From Lunularia cruciata (taxonomy: Eukaryota > Streptophyta > Marchantiopsida > Lunulariales > Lunulariaceae), in NCBI GenBank assembly GCA_948567375.1, contig OX419758.1, forward strand, positions 50,721,001 through 50,785,000: a DNA stretch of 64,000 nt, given 5' to 3'. A model generated the notes under the pieces. That model was not told the DNA's origin. It saw only the letters and a list, made by a program, of their open reading frames with translations, and searched no databases. Shown one piece after another: positions 20,811 through 32,039 of this stretch. Every line of letters starts with the position of its first letter. Within the stretch, counting starts at the first letter, position 1. The translations under genes and the position numbers were made by a program.

Positions 20811-22382
20811 ATGACACCTGATCAAGGTCTTGCAATGCTTGGATGAAGCAAATGCATCACTTAACCCAAATAAGTGAATTTTTGGTCATGAAGAAGGTCT
20901 AATTTTAGAGCACATCATTTCCAAGGATGGAGTAGCGGTTGATCTTGAGAAGCTGAGGAAAATCTTACACCTTCCATTTCCTTCAATCTTGACAAAGTTA
21001 TGTCAATTCTTGGGGATGGTTGGGTACTATAGAAGGTTTTTTGTCTCACTTTTTGAGGAGGCTTATGAATTGACCATCTACATGAAGAAGAATGTAGAAT
21101 ACATGGTGATTTTGGAGGACAAAAAGGCTCTCAAAGCTTTTGAGGAGCTCAAGAAATCCCTTGTTGTAGCTCCAATTCTTGCTGAACCGGAATGGAGTAA
21201 GCCTTTCATCCTCTACACTAATGCTTCCAATCTAGCTATAGGATGCACTCTCAGTTAATTAGACCAAGATGTGCATGATCATCCAAAAACTTATGCTAGT
21301 AGGCAAATGGTTTTAGTAAAAAAGAACTACTTAATCACAAAGAGAAAAGGGTTGGTAGTGATCTTTGGTCTCAAGAAGTTTAGACACGGCTTGATTGGAG
21401 AGAAAGTTATCATTTTCATGGATCACAAGGGTTTTAAATACATCTACAACAAGCCTAATATGGAAAGGAGGCTAGCAAGGTGGATGATGCTTTTGTATGG
21501 GTATATATACACCATTGAGGACATGCTCGGGAAGAAATATACAAATGTTGATTTGTTATCTAGGGCCTATGATAATGATGGAGTGGAACCGGTGGATGAT
21601 TCTTTCTTGGATGAGGAGCTCATGATAATCTCAATCTCTCAAGAAGTTCCAATTGAGTACAAGGAGATTGTGGACTTTGTTACAAGAGGTAACTATCTAG
21701 AAGGGATGCATCCTAGGGAGAGGAAGGCCTTTGCAACAAGATGTAGACCTTACACAATGGTGGAGATATTTTTTCACCAAGGAGCAGATGGTCTACTTCA
21801 AAGAACATTGGGTAAGGAGAAGTCTATCCTACTCATAAAGGAATTTCATGAAGGTTTAATGTGTGGATGACACTTTGCAAGAAAGGTGATTACTTTCAAG
21901 ATTCTAGATGTAGGTTACCATTGGAGAGAGATTTTCAAGGATTGTCTTGTTGATTGCAAAACTTGTCATGTATATCAAGCTTTTGCTAGAAAGTCTACTT
22001 CCACTCCTCCTCTTAGATCAAATCCATTGCTAGGATCATTTGAGAATTTTGGAATTGACTTTGTAGGTCCTCTCAATAGAGCTCCAAGGAAAAATTGGTA
22101 CATTGTGGTAGTAAGTGATTACCTTACCAAGTGGGTTGAGGTTAGACCATTGAGGGACAAGAATGAAGATGAAGTTGGTAGATGTCTTTATGAAAATATT
22201 ATCACTAGGTTTGGGTGCCCTTTGAAATTGGTTAATGATAGAGGAGGAGAGTTTATTAGAAACATCACTATAGCCATGCTACAACATTTCTCTATCACAT
22301 ATAGAGTAACTACATTCTATAAGCCAAACTCCAAGGGCTTGGCAAAGAGAACCAATCAGACCTTGTATATGATCTTGGCATG
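20811..22382 (+). pseudogene. G1 pol: RT C-terminal part, RNase H and integrase (broken)
   Basis: Starts inside RT after the catalytic YxDD-type motif (LDEANASLNPNK, GMVGYYRRFF). RNase H follows with SKPFILYTNASNLAIGCTLS, where the first catalytic Asp of the usual DAS is Asn, then YASRQM and IFMDHKGFKYIYNKP. A linker leads to the integrase. Its HHCC finger is HEGLMCG, a stop, then HFARK and CKTCHVYQ. The core has FGIDFVGPL (Asp 1) and NDRGGEF (Asp 2), but at the third catalytic position (Asp2 + 36) it reads GLAKRTN, Lys instead of Glu. The frame is then cut by a solo G LTR at 22383. Confidence 0.9.
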
Positions 22383-23072
22383 TGAGCTGGCCTATCTCTC
22401 ACTTAGGATGAACCTCTATGGCTATTATGGTAGCACATCATGGACTAAGAAGGCAAGGAATCCCAATCCATCATACTCCTCCAAGGCTAGCACTCCAAGA
22501 CTCAAGACATTGCTAACTAGAGAACTCAATGAGAGAGAGATAGTTGCAAATAAAAGGATGATGAGTACCTCCTCACCCCTTGTTTATATACTTGCAAAAT
22601 AATTACACACTAAAGTTACTATTTACCACTATAACTCAAGTTTCTAGGCTAAAAGTCAAGTAAAGTCAAAAAGTATAAAGGAATATGCATCCACATGGGC
22701 ATATTCCACTAAGCATATGATCTTATCTTGACCCAACCACTAAGTCAAGGATTCCTCTCACATGGGCTATCCTTGGACTATAGAAGAATCCAAAACAAAA
22801 AGGCTTGCGGGCAGCAAGAGTTCTCAACTCTTTCCTCAGAGCCAAACACCTAGGAATAATACCAAGTAAACACACTAAAATTCAAAATAATGGTGGTCAT
22901 CTTTTTCACTTCCTCTAAAGTAAGGTCCTCTCTATCTTAGCTATGAATAAATTTAGCTTATTATGACTAATGTAAAACCATCTTTTATCTCTATATAAAT
23001 AATATCTCTAAAGTACTTGTAATACCAAGTTGAATATAATAATACCACACACATGCACAAATGGGTGTTACA
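22383..23072 (-). mobile_element. solo LTR of family G inserted in G1 integrase
   Basis: 690 bp, minus-sense, with ends TGTAACACCC (23072) and AGGCCAGCTCA (22383). It splits the integrase between TLYMILA and AKGVEIQGAKHH. Comparison with G2 (57832-57880) shows the coding sequence is otherwise continuous. The flanks share only gc/agcc, so a clean 5-bp duplication is not visible. This may be an old insertion or a product of recombination between copies. Confidence 0.88.
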
Positions 23073-23615
23073 AGCCAAAGGTGTAGAAATACAGGGAGCT
23101 AAACATCATTGGGACAAGAAGATTCATGCAATTTTGTGAGATTATAAGACAACCATGAAGATTTCCATCGGATATTCTCCATTTCACTTGGTATATTGTA
23201 TTGAGTCTACCTTACCTATTCACTTTGATCTTCCTACCGTCCAAAACATTCATAAGAGATTGAAGAAAGCACAAGGAGATGATGTAGAGAAATAAAGGAA
23301 GGATCAACTCATGGAATTTGAGGAGGCAAGAGCAGTTGGTATGGTTTGAGTGGAGCAAGCACAAAGGAAACAAAAGGAGAGTTATGACAAAAGGCAAGGA
23401 AAGAAGAAGGTGGAGCTCTTCAAAGAAGGTGAATGGGTAATGTTGTTTGATTCTATTTGATTCAAGAGAGTGCAAAAGAAGTTTTTGCCTAAGTACTTTG
23501 GACCTTCCATAGTGGAGAGGGTGTGGGGCAATTACTCTTATGATCTCAAGGAGTTGGGAGGAAGACACTTTGATAGGAGTAACCATGATAAGTCAAAGAT
23601 GTATCATAGAAGGTA
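23073..23615 (+). pseudogene. G1 integrase C-terminal part (broken)
   Basis: Continues the integrase after the solo LTR: KISIGYSPFHLVYCIESTLP, NIHKRLKKAQGDDVEK, then KKVELFKEGEW and KRVQKKFLPKYFGP, ending HDKSKMYHRR. It matches G2 at 57325-57789. This is the non-chromodomain C-terminal region usual in many plant Ty3/gypsy integrases. Several TAA/TGA codons break it. Confidence 0.88.
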
Positions 23616-23662
23616 GAGATACCTTCACTTTGAAGATAAAGTGAAATCTTAATTTGGGCTTA

Positions 23663-24041
23663 GTGTTTGGCTTTGAGCAAAGAGTTGAGAACTCTTGGAC
23701 TCACAAGCCTTTTTGCTTCAAATTCTTCTATAGTCCAAGGATAACCCATGTGAAGGAATCCTTGACTTAGTGATTGGGTCAAGGTAAGACCATATGCTTA
23801 GGAGAATTTGTTATGAGTATGGATATTCCTTTAGACTTTAGACTTTAGACTTTATTTGACTTTTAGCTTAGTAACTTGAGTTACTCTAGTAATTAGTAAC
23901 TTTAGTGCATAAGTATTTCATAAGTATATAAACAAGGGGTGAGGAGGTACTCATCATCCATTCATGTGAAACTATCTCTCTCTCATTGAGTTCTCTAGTG
24001 AGCAATGGTTTGAGTCTTAGAATGTTAGCCTTGGAGGAGTA
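23663..24041 (+). repeat. 3' LTR remnant of element G1
   Basis: Internal part of the G LTR from tgtttggctttgagcaaagag to ccttggaggagta. Both ends are missing: about 290 bp at the start and about 90 bp at the end. Position and direction after G1 pol fit the element's own 3' LTR. The next base belongs to element X2, so a deletion or insertion joint lies at 24041/24042. Confidence 0.8.
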
Positions 24042-25938
24042 CTTGGAGGAGTATTGGTACTTATTTATTTGAGTTCTGGCATGAATGTCATGATAGAAGA
24101 CATCACACACCAATTGGGGTGCCATATATTTGAGCAAACATCCCAAATTTTAAAGTTTGTGAATCAAACCAAGCATTGATCTTTGGGCATGCTCTCCAAC
24201 ATAGTGATGATTATTGGAGGAGTACCTTTGAAATTTAACTATATTATGTTGAGACCAATTACCAAAATTGGTTACCCACAGTTGATCAAAAGACCATGGT
24301 TATACAATGCTCAAGTTGTTATGGACTAGCACCAACAAAAGTTGAGGTTCAAGGACATCTTGTTTGAAGTCCAGAAGTTGGTGAAGATGAGTTGGACAAA
24401 AGTTCCCCACCTCGGGGAAACAACTTTGTTAGAAGATGAAGACAAATCCAAAGATTTTTTTGTCTTTAGAAGACTTGGATGAAGAAGTCCAAGTCAATTA
24501 TTTTGAATGCTATGGGGTGGAGGTCAAAGACAAAGACCTATATGACATTGCCTTGGGTAATAGTGATTTGGAAGAAGGAGATATGAACTCCATCCAACTC
24601 GGGTTGAGTCAAGTCAGCCATGTTGAAGGAGTCATCAATCCCAATGACTGTCAAGATGTAGTCATATCTGAAGGTAAAATTTTGAAAATATCCAAGATAG
24701 TGACTTCAGACAAGTTGGCAAGATACACTGCCTTGTTTATTGAGTAATAAGATGTATTTGCTTGGTCTATTGATAAAATGCTAGGTATTCCCAAAGCATT
24801 TAAGAAAACATTGGATTGATCTTGTTGAAGGTGCAATTTTGGTGCGGCATTGACAATATCACCTAAACCTAAAGTACTCCCTCTTAGTGAAAGGTAATTG
24901 ACAAGTCCTTAGTGGTTGGAATAATTTTTTGAGCCTTGAGTAGTGAATGGGTTCCCCCATTGTTATTGTTTCAAAGAAGAAGGTAGGGAAGATTTGAGTG
25001 TGCCAGGACTTTTATAAATTAAATGTAGTTACAAGAAAGGATCATCATCATTTGCCTTTACAAAGACCATTTTGGACCAAGTAGTTGGTCATCCTTGATA
25101 TAGTTTTCTCAATGGATTTGTAAGCTATAATCAAGTATCAAGAAGAAGAGAAGAATAAGACCACATTCACTACCAATTGGGGCTCATTTGTATTTAATCA
25201 AATTCCCTTCAGGTTGTCTAATGCTTTTGCTAATTTCCAGTGGGTGATGATCTTTTTAAAGATATTTGTGAAAATTTGTGGAAGTTTTCATTGATGGTTT
25301 TTGAGTGTTTTGCTGAAGAGAGGTACATTTGGATTACCTTCACCAAACTTTTGAAAGGTGTTGTGTTGCCAGCTTGTCATTACACCCAAAGAAATACTTC
25401 TTTTCCTTAAAGGAAGAAATTCTTTTGGAACATTGGGTCTTAAGCTAAGGTATTGAAATTGATGTTGAGAAGGTGAAAGTTATCTTAACTTTGGAATCTC
25501 CTAAAAACATTCTGAAGCTTAGAGCCTTTTTGGGATATGTTAGATACTATTGATGCTTTGTGTCTAATGATGTGATGCTAGCTGCACCTTTGACAAAGCT
25601 TTACCTTTGACAAAGCTTTACCTTTGACAAAGCTTTTGAATAAGTCCAAAGACTATTTGTAGCAAGTAGAATGAGAAGAAGCTTTCTAAGTGTTGAAGAA
25701 GAAGCTGGTGGAAACACAAATTATGAGGGCTCCAAATTAGGATGTCCCTTTGCATGTGTATGTAGATATGGAAATGGAGTAGTCATGAATCAAAAGGATG
25801 AGAAGAAGAAGGAATATCCAATTTATTACACCAATCAACAACTTTAAGTTGTAAAAAAGAAGATTTCAATGATAGAGAGAGAAGCACTTGGAATGGTGTA
25901 TGCTTGCAAGAAGTTTCACCACTACTTACTATGATACA
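24042..25938 (+). pseudogene. X2 pol part 1: protease and RT (heavily broken)
   Basis: The first piece of the outer X element. Protease remnants read SSGMNVMIEDITHQLG and KFNYIMLRPITKIGYP, matching X1 at 42960-43180. An open piece at 24436-24747 (ECYGVEVKDKDLYDIALGN) matches the X1 linker. RT blocks KNKTTFTTNWGSF and LRAFLGY-like SLFGIC occur in changing frames. RNase H begins with YAYKKF-like YACKKFHHYLL at the cut. Stops and indels are dense, so X2 is older than X1. The gag and the 5' LTR are missing. LTR L2 cuts it at 25939. Confidence 0.8.
25587..25637 (+). repeat. 17-bp unit repeated three times
   Basis: cctttgacaaagcttta at 25587, 25604 and 25621. X1 has one copy of the equivalent codons (TPLTKL). 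Since 17 is not a multiple of three, the expansion shifts the frame. Confidence 0.92.
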
Positions 25939-26519
25939 TGTGGTATCCATATTTTTTGTTTTTGAATTGAGTGTTAAAGAAGAAATGCATTGTTGAAGCC
26001 AAAGGAAGGTTAAATGAGAAAAAAACAAGAAGAATTGTGTGTTTTGCATAGACCAAAGTTGACCTTAGGTCAGAGTCAAAAGGACTTGGGTTGGATGGAT
26101 GGAAGTATAGATCCAAAGTCAAAGGAATTTGTATTGGTTTGTGCAACCCAATCCAAAGAACCTATAACAACTTTTCTTTTGGTCTAGCCAATCAAGAAAG
26201 TACAAGTAAAGAAAGAAACTACCTCAAGATCAAGATGACATTGAGAGTGACAAAAAATAGACACACAAAATTGGCATGTCAATTGATGATTGATTGAAGA
26301 ATGACCAATCAGCAATAGACTATAAGATTGAGACTTTTGATTGAGACTATAAGGGAATTCTAAAATGTCACAATGATATCCCATGCCTCTCAATAGTTGT
26401 CTTAAAGGAGTTAGAATCTTGGGTTTTGGGGAGAGTTTGATCTTTTAGAGATCAAGAATGAGGAAGCACACAATGGCCCTTATAGGATTTCACCGAGGGG
26501 TCTTGCAATTTGTCACTTA

Positions 26520-29500
26520 GATGTAGTGCAAGGATGAAGGTCTTGAGCAGACTTTGCATCACTTTTTTGACATGGAATTGGAATTTGAGCTTTCTAGGGT
26601 TTATGGCAAAAATTGTTGCTAGCAATTGCAAAGATGGTCCCTAGATAAAAGAGAAGAGAGGAAATCCGGCTCAATGGACTGAGTTGGATTGGAGATTAGT
26701 CTTGGAGAGAGAACCAAGAGAAGTAGGAGGAGTCACCTTCTATCAAAAGTGTGATTCTTCAAAAGAAACCACCAAGGTGAAGAATTCTTTCAATAGACCT
26801 TGCACCAAGAACTGATACAAGGTAGATAGTTGTGGTACCTACATTTTTCATTTTGGACGAGTTTGAAAAAGAAGTGCCTTGTTGAAACCAGATTGAAACC
26901 AAATGGAGAAGAAATGAGGAGAAACTTGTGTTTTGATCAGGCTTGAGGAAGTCAATTTTGTATTTAATGAAGAAGAACTCGGATTGGATCAAACCAGAAG
27001 AAACTTAGTTCGTGTCAAAGGAAGGAGGAGGTCAAACGCGGAAGAGGGTACTTCGCATCAGAATGAAGGTTACAAGTCAAGAATAATGCGGGGGTCATAT
27101 CTTAATGACCAAAGGTCCAAATTATACGTGCTATGTCTCGTTGGAAGCGTCTCGTTCAGGGCTTTCTATTGCCACCAAAATCGAACAGTTTGGAGGCTTG
27201 TAGCAATCTTTACAAACATTTGAAGTTATGGGAGTAGATGTACAAAGTAGTTTAGTGTCTTTGGGTTGGTGTCTTTGGGTCTACAAGACTTTGGACTTCA
27301 GACTTCGGACTTTGGACTTTGGGTTTACATGAATTTGGGTCTAAAGACTTCACCTCAAGACAAATATGATTCAACCCGAGGTAGTCAAACATCGGAGTGC
27401 AGTGAAGGTGACTTTAGGAGTCTTGCCAGGTGCATTATAGGAAGTTAGAGTAAGGAAAGAAGATATTTAGGATACCCATGATTTCAATTTCAATTCTGAT
27501 TGAAGATATGATAGAATTAGAAGAGAAATAGCAGTAGTCAATAAACCCAAAGTGCATGATCAGATAGTAAGTATCTTTGGGTCAGTTACATGAGTGATTA
27601 GCGGAAAGTGGGTTGCAAATTGAAAGCATAGATAGTTTACCCATGCTTTTAATTACAATTCTTGATGATGACATAGTAGAATTAGTAAAGTAGTTGATAG
27701 TAGTTAGACCCAAAGTAAGAGAGATAAGAAGGCATGTGTCTTTGGATTTGACATTTGACACTTTAGAGAAGAGTGGGTTGGGAGATAGAGATTTAGAAGG
27801 CTTAACTATGATAGGAATTGTAGATCAAGAAGGAGAAATGTTAGAATTGGTAGAGGAATTAGTAGTTGTGAAACCCAAGGACAGAGTAGTAAGTGGAGTT
27901 ACTTCGGGTTTGAAAGCCGAGGATGAGGTTGACATTGGATCAAAGTAGTAATACACTTGAGATCTGAAGAGGTAGATATGACGAGGTGCATTGTCATTTT
28001 GGATCTGCAGGTTAAAAGAGTTGTTATCGAACGGTATAGTTGTTAAAACTGTCATTTGCTTCACTATTTAAGAGTGGCATTTGCAATCTAATGTTATTTA
28101 ATGCTCATAATTTTTGAGAATAGATAAAGCAAAGTGTTGTGAAGTAGTGCTCGTCGTTTGAGCTTGATTCCAAGTATCAATTTTGTGCTTGTGTTTGTGA
28201 GTGTGTGGAGAAATTCAAAGTGCAAGTCAATGTGCTTGTTGGATGTTGGATTCCATAGCCTTGATCTTCATTCTGTGTGTTTGATCTTGAGTGAAGTGCA
28301 ATCGGAGTAATGCCTTGATAGATCTAAGAGGAATTGTAGTGTTGGTACTATTCTGCATTTGTGAGTGCAACGCAAAGTTGATGTGAAGCAATTTTGATCA
28401 AGGAAGTTGTGCCTTCAATGGAGGGGTAGAACACAATTCTGAGGCAAAGTTGTTTTACAATGAAGTGCCGTTTTTGGGAGAGCCTGAATCACAATCAAGA
28501 TTGTTTGGAAAGATTTGATGGAGTTGTGATTAGGAAGTGTTAATTCATGACAAGACTACAAATCAATGCTTGTTACTCTCTTTTGGGTGTGGTTTCTACC
28601 TAAGAGATTAAAGACGCAACCAAGGAGAACTATATTGTGACCTTTGACTTTGTATTTGACCAATTCTGAATCGTATCTCTACAAGAACAAACTTTACTTA
28701 CTTGATTACCGCAAAAGTGATATTTGCGGGGTTGTCACAATAGATATAAAGACCTGATGTAAAAGGAGATAGTCAACATGATAATAGCCATGTTCAAGTT
28801 TTAGCAAACCACCTATGTAACAATGCAATAGGCGGTGTTCTTTCACAAGATGTTTATAAGAGAGGTGGTAGATTGGGCAAAGTGTTTACACCAGTGAGTA
28901 GATCAGATGAATATTAGTTGGAAAAATGGATATGCCACCCCAATACTTTGTACCCTTTGCAACCCACTTCTAATTTGGATTAAACTTACTCAGCTTGGAG
29001 GAAAGGAGAAGGATGGTGTCCCACTTTCATCCCAATTTATGAAGAGAAATGGATGGAGATGAGCATTACTACATCAAACGTGAAGATGAGCACCACTACC
29101 TCAAGAGTGGAAAAGGAGAAGATAATGTTGGTGGACATCTCCGAGCCAAGAAAGAGAAGTAGACCCAAAGGAAGAATATCACTGATACAGCCATAGAAGA
29201 CAAGAAGGCTGAATCTGAAGCCAGAGATGGTGGTAGTGAAGGACACAACTTGGAGGACGAATCAGAAGGAGACCCCAAGTCAAAGTGTGAGGAGTTGTGA
29301 TCAAAAGAAGAGTTCACTATGCATAATGTGGAGTCTAGCAATTAGAGTGAGGAAGACCCAAAGTTTAGCAATCAATGGAAGAGGTTGTTGGAAAAGAAGA
29401 ATAAGAGTTTCATGAGGCAATCAACTGCATGGAAGGAAGAGTCAAGCCTTGCTTGGAGTTACCTTCAATAGAGTTAGAAGATGAACAAGCAAGAGAGATT

Positions 29501-30773
29501 GCCTTGGCATTTCCAAGGGCAGCAAGATTGAAGAGAAGCATGCAAGTTGTAGGGCCGAGTAAAGTTGAAGAGGAAGGTGAAAGCTTGGGCATAGTAACTT
29601 TAAAGGTACAAAGATCACATCTTCAGGTGAAAGCACCAGCCAAAGAAGTGCTGACCAAAGATAGACAAGGATGATGAATATCTATCAAAGATTTTTTGTC
29701 CTTTGTTGATGCAACTACAGAAAAAGAAACCAAAGTTGAAGAAAGAACATCTTGAAGTGTGGGATGAGCTGCAAACAGTGAGGTACTTGAGTGCAGAGAC
29801 CTTGGATTTGAAGAGTAAGCTAACCCAAGGAGAGAAGGAAGCCAAAGAACTTCAGGTTGAGGCAATTCTTTGGAAGAGGAGTTTTGATACCTTGTAGGAG
29901 AACTTCTTGAAGTGCGGTGAATAGTTGAAGGAGCAAAAGGTGTTGTTCAAGAAGATGAAGAGTGAAATCATTGATGTGAGGTTAGAAATCATACACTCAA
30001 GGGCAATTGCAGCAATATTGGTGCAAGAGCTAGGGAGTCTGAGAAAGAGTGCAATGGAGACGGATCAAGCATGGCAACGAGAGTTGATTGTTAGACATCA
30101 AGAGGAAGACAAATTGTGGGGTTTGATCAGAAGTGTAGAAGCTCAACTTGTCCAATATGTGGAAGAGAAGGAAGCGTTGAAGGCATAATTTGAGGATGAG
30201 TTGACGATGTACCAGAATGATTTGAAAGTAGAGAGAAGTAAGTAGAAAATAGTTCCAAGGATGGATTTGGGTTTAGTAGGAGCAATCATTGTGGAGTTGA
30301 AATCAATGTTGAGTACTGACGCCAAGGTTAAGTTGGAGGAGGTGAGACTACACAAGTTGAAGTTGCTGATGCAAGAGACAAGGAAGAGGAAGGCAAAGGA
30401 TGTTGACTTGAACAATTTGTTGATTTGCGTGAGAGATCGTGTAGATAAGAAAATGTTGGAGATAGGAGAAAATGAAAGTCTAAGACTAGATCTTGCAAGA
30501 TCAGACTTTGATAAACTTTGTGGTGAGATGAAACTAAATGCTAAGTCCAAAGTCATAAAAGTAGGAGTGGAGGTACCTTTGAGTGAGTTTCTTGAGATAT
30601 TAGAAAAGATTGGGTTAGAGAATAAGAATGTCGATAGATCACCCATGACTTCAATTTCAGTTTAGACTATAAAAGTGATAGAAATAGTGGGGGAGGTAGT
30701 AGACAAAGAAGTGATTGTACAAACATTGGGTTGAGAAGCCACCAAAGTCAAAGTAGACATCGGATTGGATTAG
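26520..30773 (+). pseudogene. ORF-L copy in LTR L2, split by L3 (broken)
   Basis: The N-terminal part (26520-26830: ...KVLSRLCITFLTWNWNLSF, TELDWRLVLERE) is cut by L3 and resumes at 28740. The tail is long and coiled: open pieces at 29703-29897, 29925-30188 and 30261-30665. It keeps family motifs seen in the other subfamily: LEIIHS, AWQRELIVRHQEED, MLSTDAKVKLEEVRLHKLKL, and DKKMLEIGENESLRLDLARS. The end is DIGLD and TAG at 30771. Several in-frame stops are present. Confidence 0.68.
26831..28739 (+). mobile_element. L3: short solo LTR of family X nested in L2
   Basis: 1,909 bp, TGTGGTACCT...GGGGTTGTCACA. Target duplication ATAGT (26826-26830) and ATAGA (28740-28744). Removing it restores the L2 reading ...(K)VDSY-K-D.. 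as in L7. It carries only the end of ORF-L (roughly 27480-27948, ending EDEVDIGSK), TATA-like box 2 at 28075 and the LTR 3' part. The middle (27000-27450) holds sequence not found in the other copies, with more CG and a run of ttggactt-type repeats at 27287-27325. Confidence 0.85.
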
Positions 30774-32039
30774 TAGCAATTTTGAGATTTCAAGAGGCAG
30801 ATATGAAGAGGTAGTTTGTCATTTCAGAACTATAGGTTGGTAAAGTTGTTGTAGAATGGTATTAAGCAAGTGCTCTACCTATTTAAAGGACGCATTTGCA
30901 GTGTTGTTGTTATTCAATACTAAAATTTTGAAGTTGAGTAAAGCAAAGTGTTGTAACTTAATGCTTGTTGTTTCAGCTTAATTCTGAGTATCAACCTTGT
31001 GTATGTGTTTGTGAGTGTGTGGAGGAATTTGAATTGCATGTCAATGAGCTTGTTGGATGCTGGATTCCCTAGTGCTGATTTCATTTTGTGTGTTTGATCC
31101 TAAGCGGATAGCAATTGAAACAATGCTTTGATAGATCTGTGAGGAATTGTAGTGTTAGTAGTATTCTAATTTTGTGAGTGTAGCACTAGATTGATGTAAA
31201 ACAACTATGTTCAAGGATGTTGTGCCTTCAATGGAGGGTTGGAATACAATTCCAAGGCAAAGTTGTTTCATAGTGAAGTAGCATTCTTTCGTAGAATTGA
31301 ATCAATCAAAGTTGAATTGGAAAGAGATTGATGAATTGTGATTATGGGTGACATTTTGTTTGTTACAAGACTGCAATCTAGTGATTGTTATTACCTTTTG
31401 GATGTGGTTCTACTTGAGAGATTAAAGATGAAATCAAGAAGAACTGATTGTTTCATTTTATTTTGTATTTAACCATTTTTGAAAGCGTATCTTTGTGGGA
31501 ACAAACTAATACTTGCTGATTACCGCAGAAGTGATACTTGCTGGGTTGTCACAATATAAGTTTGTCTTCCATGTGGACCATTATGCACTATAGTATTTGG
31601 TGAAGAAGCGGATTTGTCAAGGAAAATTGTGTGGTACCCACATTTTTGTTTTTTTCTTATTTTTGAAGAAGTATATAGAAGAAGTCAAATTGTGCCTATA
31701 TGGCACAAGAAGGCAAAGAAAGGTATCCTTGGGTTGTAACCCAAGGTAAAATAACTTTGTGTCAGAAGGCAAGGTACTCGGAATTGCCTTGTCAGCATAC
31801 AACCCAAATTAAGGAAACTTTGTCTTGGGAGTGCTCAACCCGAGGCAAGGACAATGTTACCACTTTCCTTTGGAGTGAGACATTCAAGAAGGTTCCGCTC
31901 ACAAAAATGGCGGTCATACGCATGAGGGAAAATTAACAACGACAAGAGCGTGCAAAAGGTGTGATTTCTTGAAAGAAACTTGAAGCGTAAAAAGATGGAG
32001 AAGGCATGCCACTATAAAACTTGGGCCAGAGACAAAGCA

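Larger units (their letters stand above)
25939..31553 (+). mobile_element. L2: solo LTR of family X (second subfamily) in X2 RNase H
   Basis: Starts TGTGGTATCC and ends CTGGGTTGTCACA. Target duplication ATACA (25934-25938) and ATATA (31554-31558), one mismatch. Without the nested L3 (26831-28739) it is 3,706 bp. Removing it rejoins X2 RNase H as in X1 (YLLGYEFVFYVDH). Its ORF-L is clearly diverged from that of L1 and L4-L6, so it represents another LTR subfamily. Confidence 0.9.

Noticed and set aside
22383-23072. Perfect target duplication for the solo G LTR in G1 integrase
   Set aside because: Comparison with G2 shows only gc shared at the edges. I report the insertion but not a duplication.
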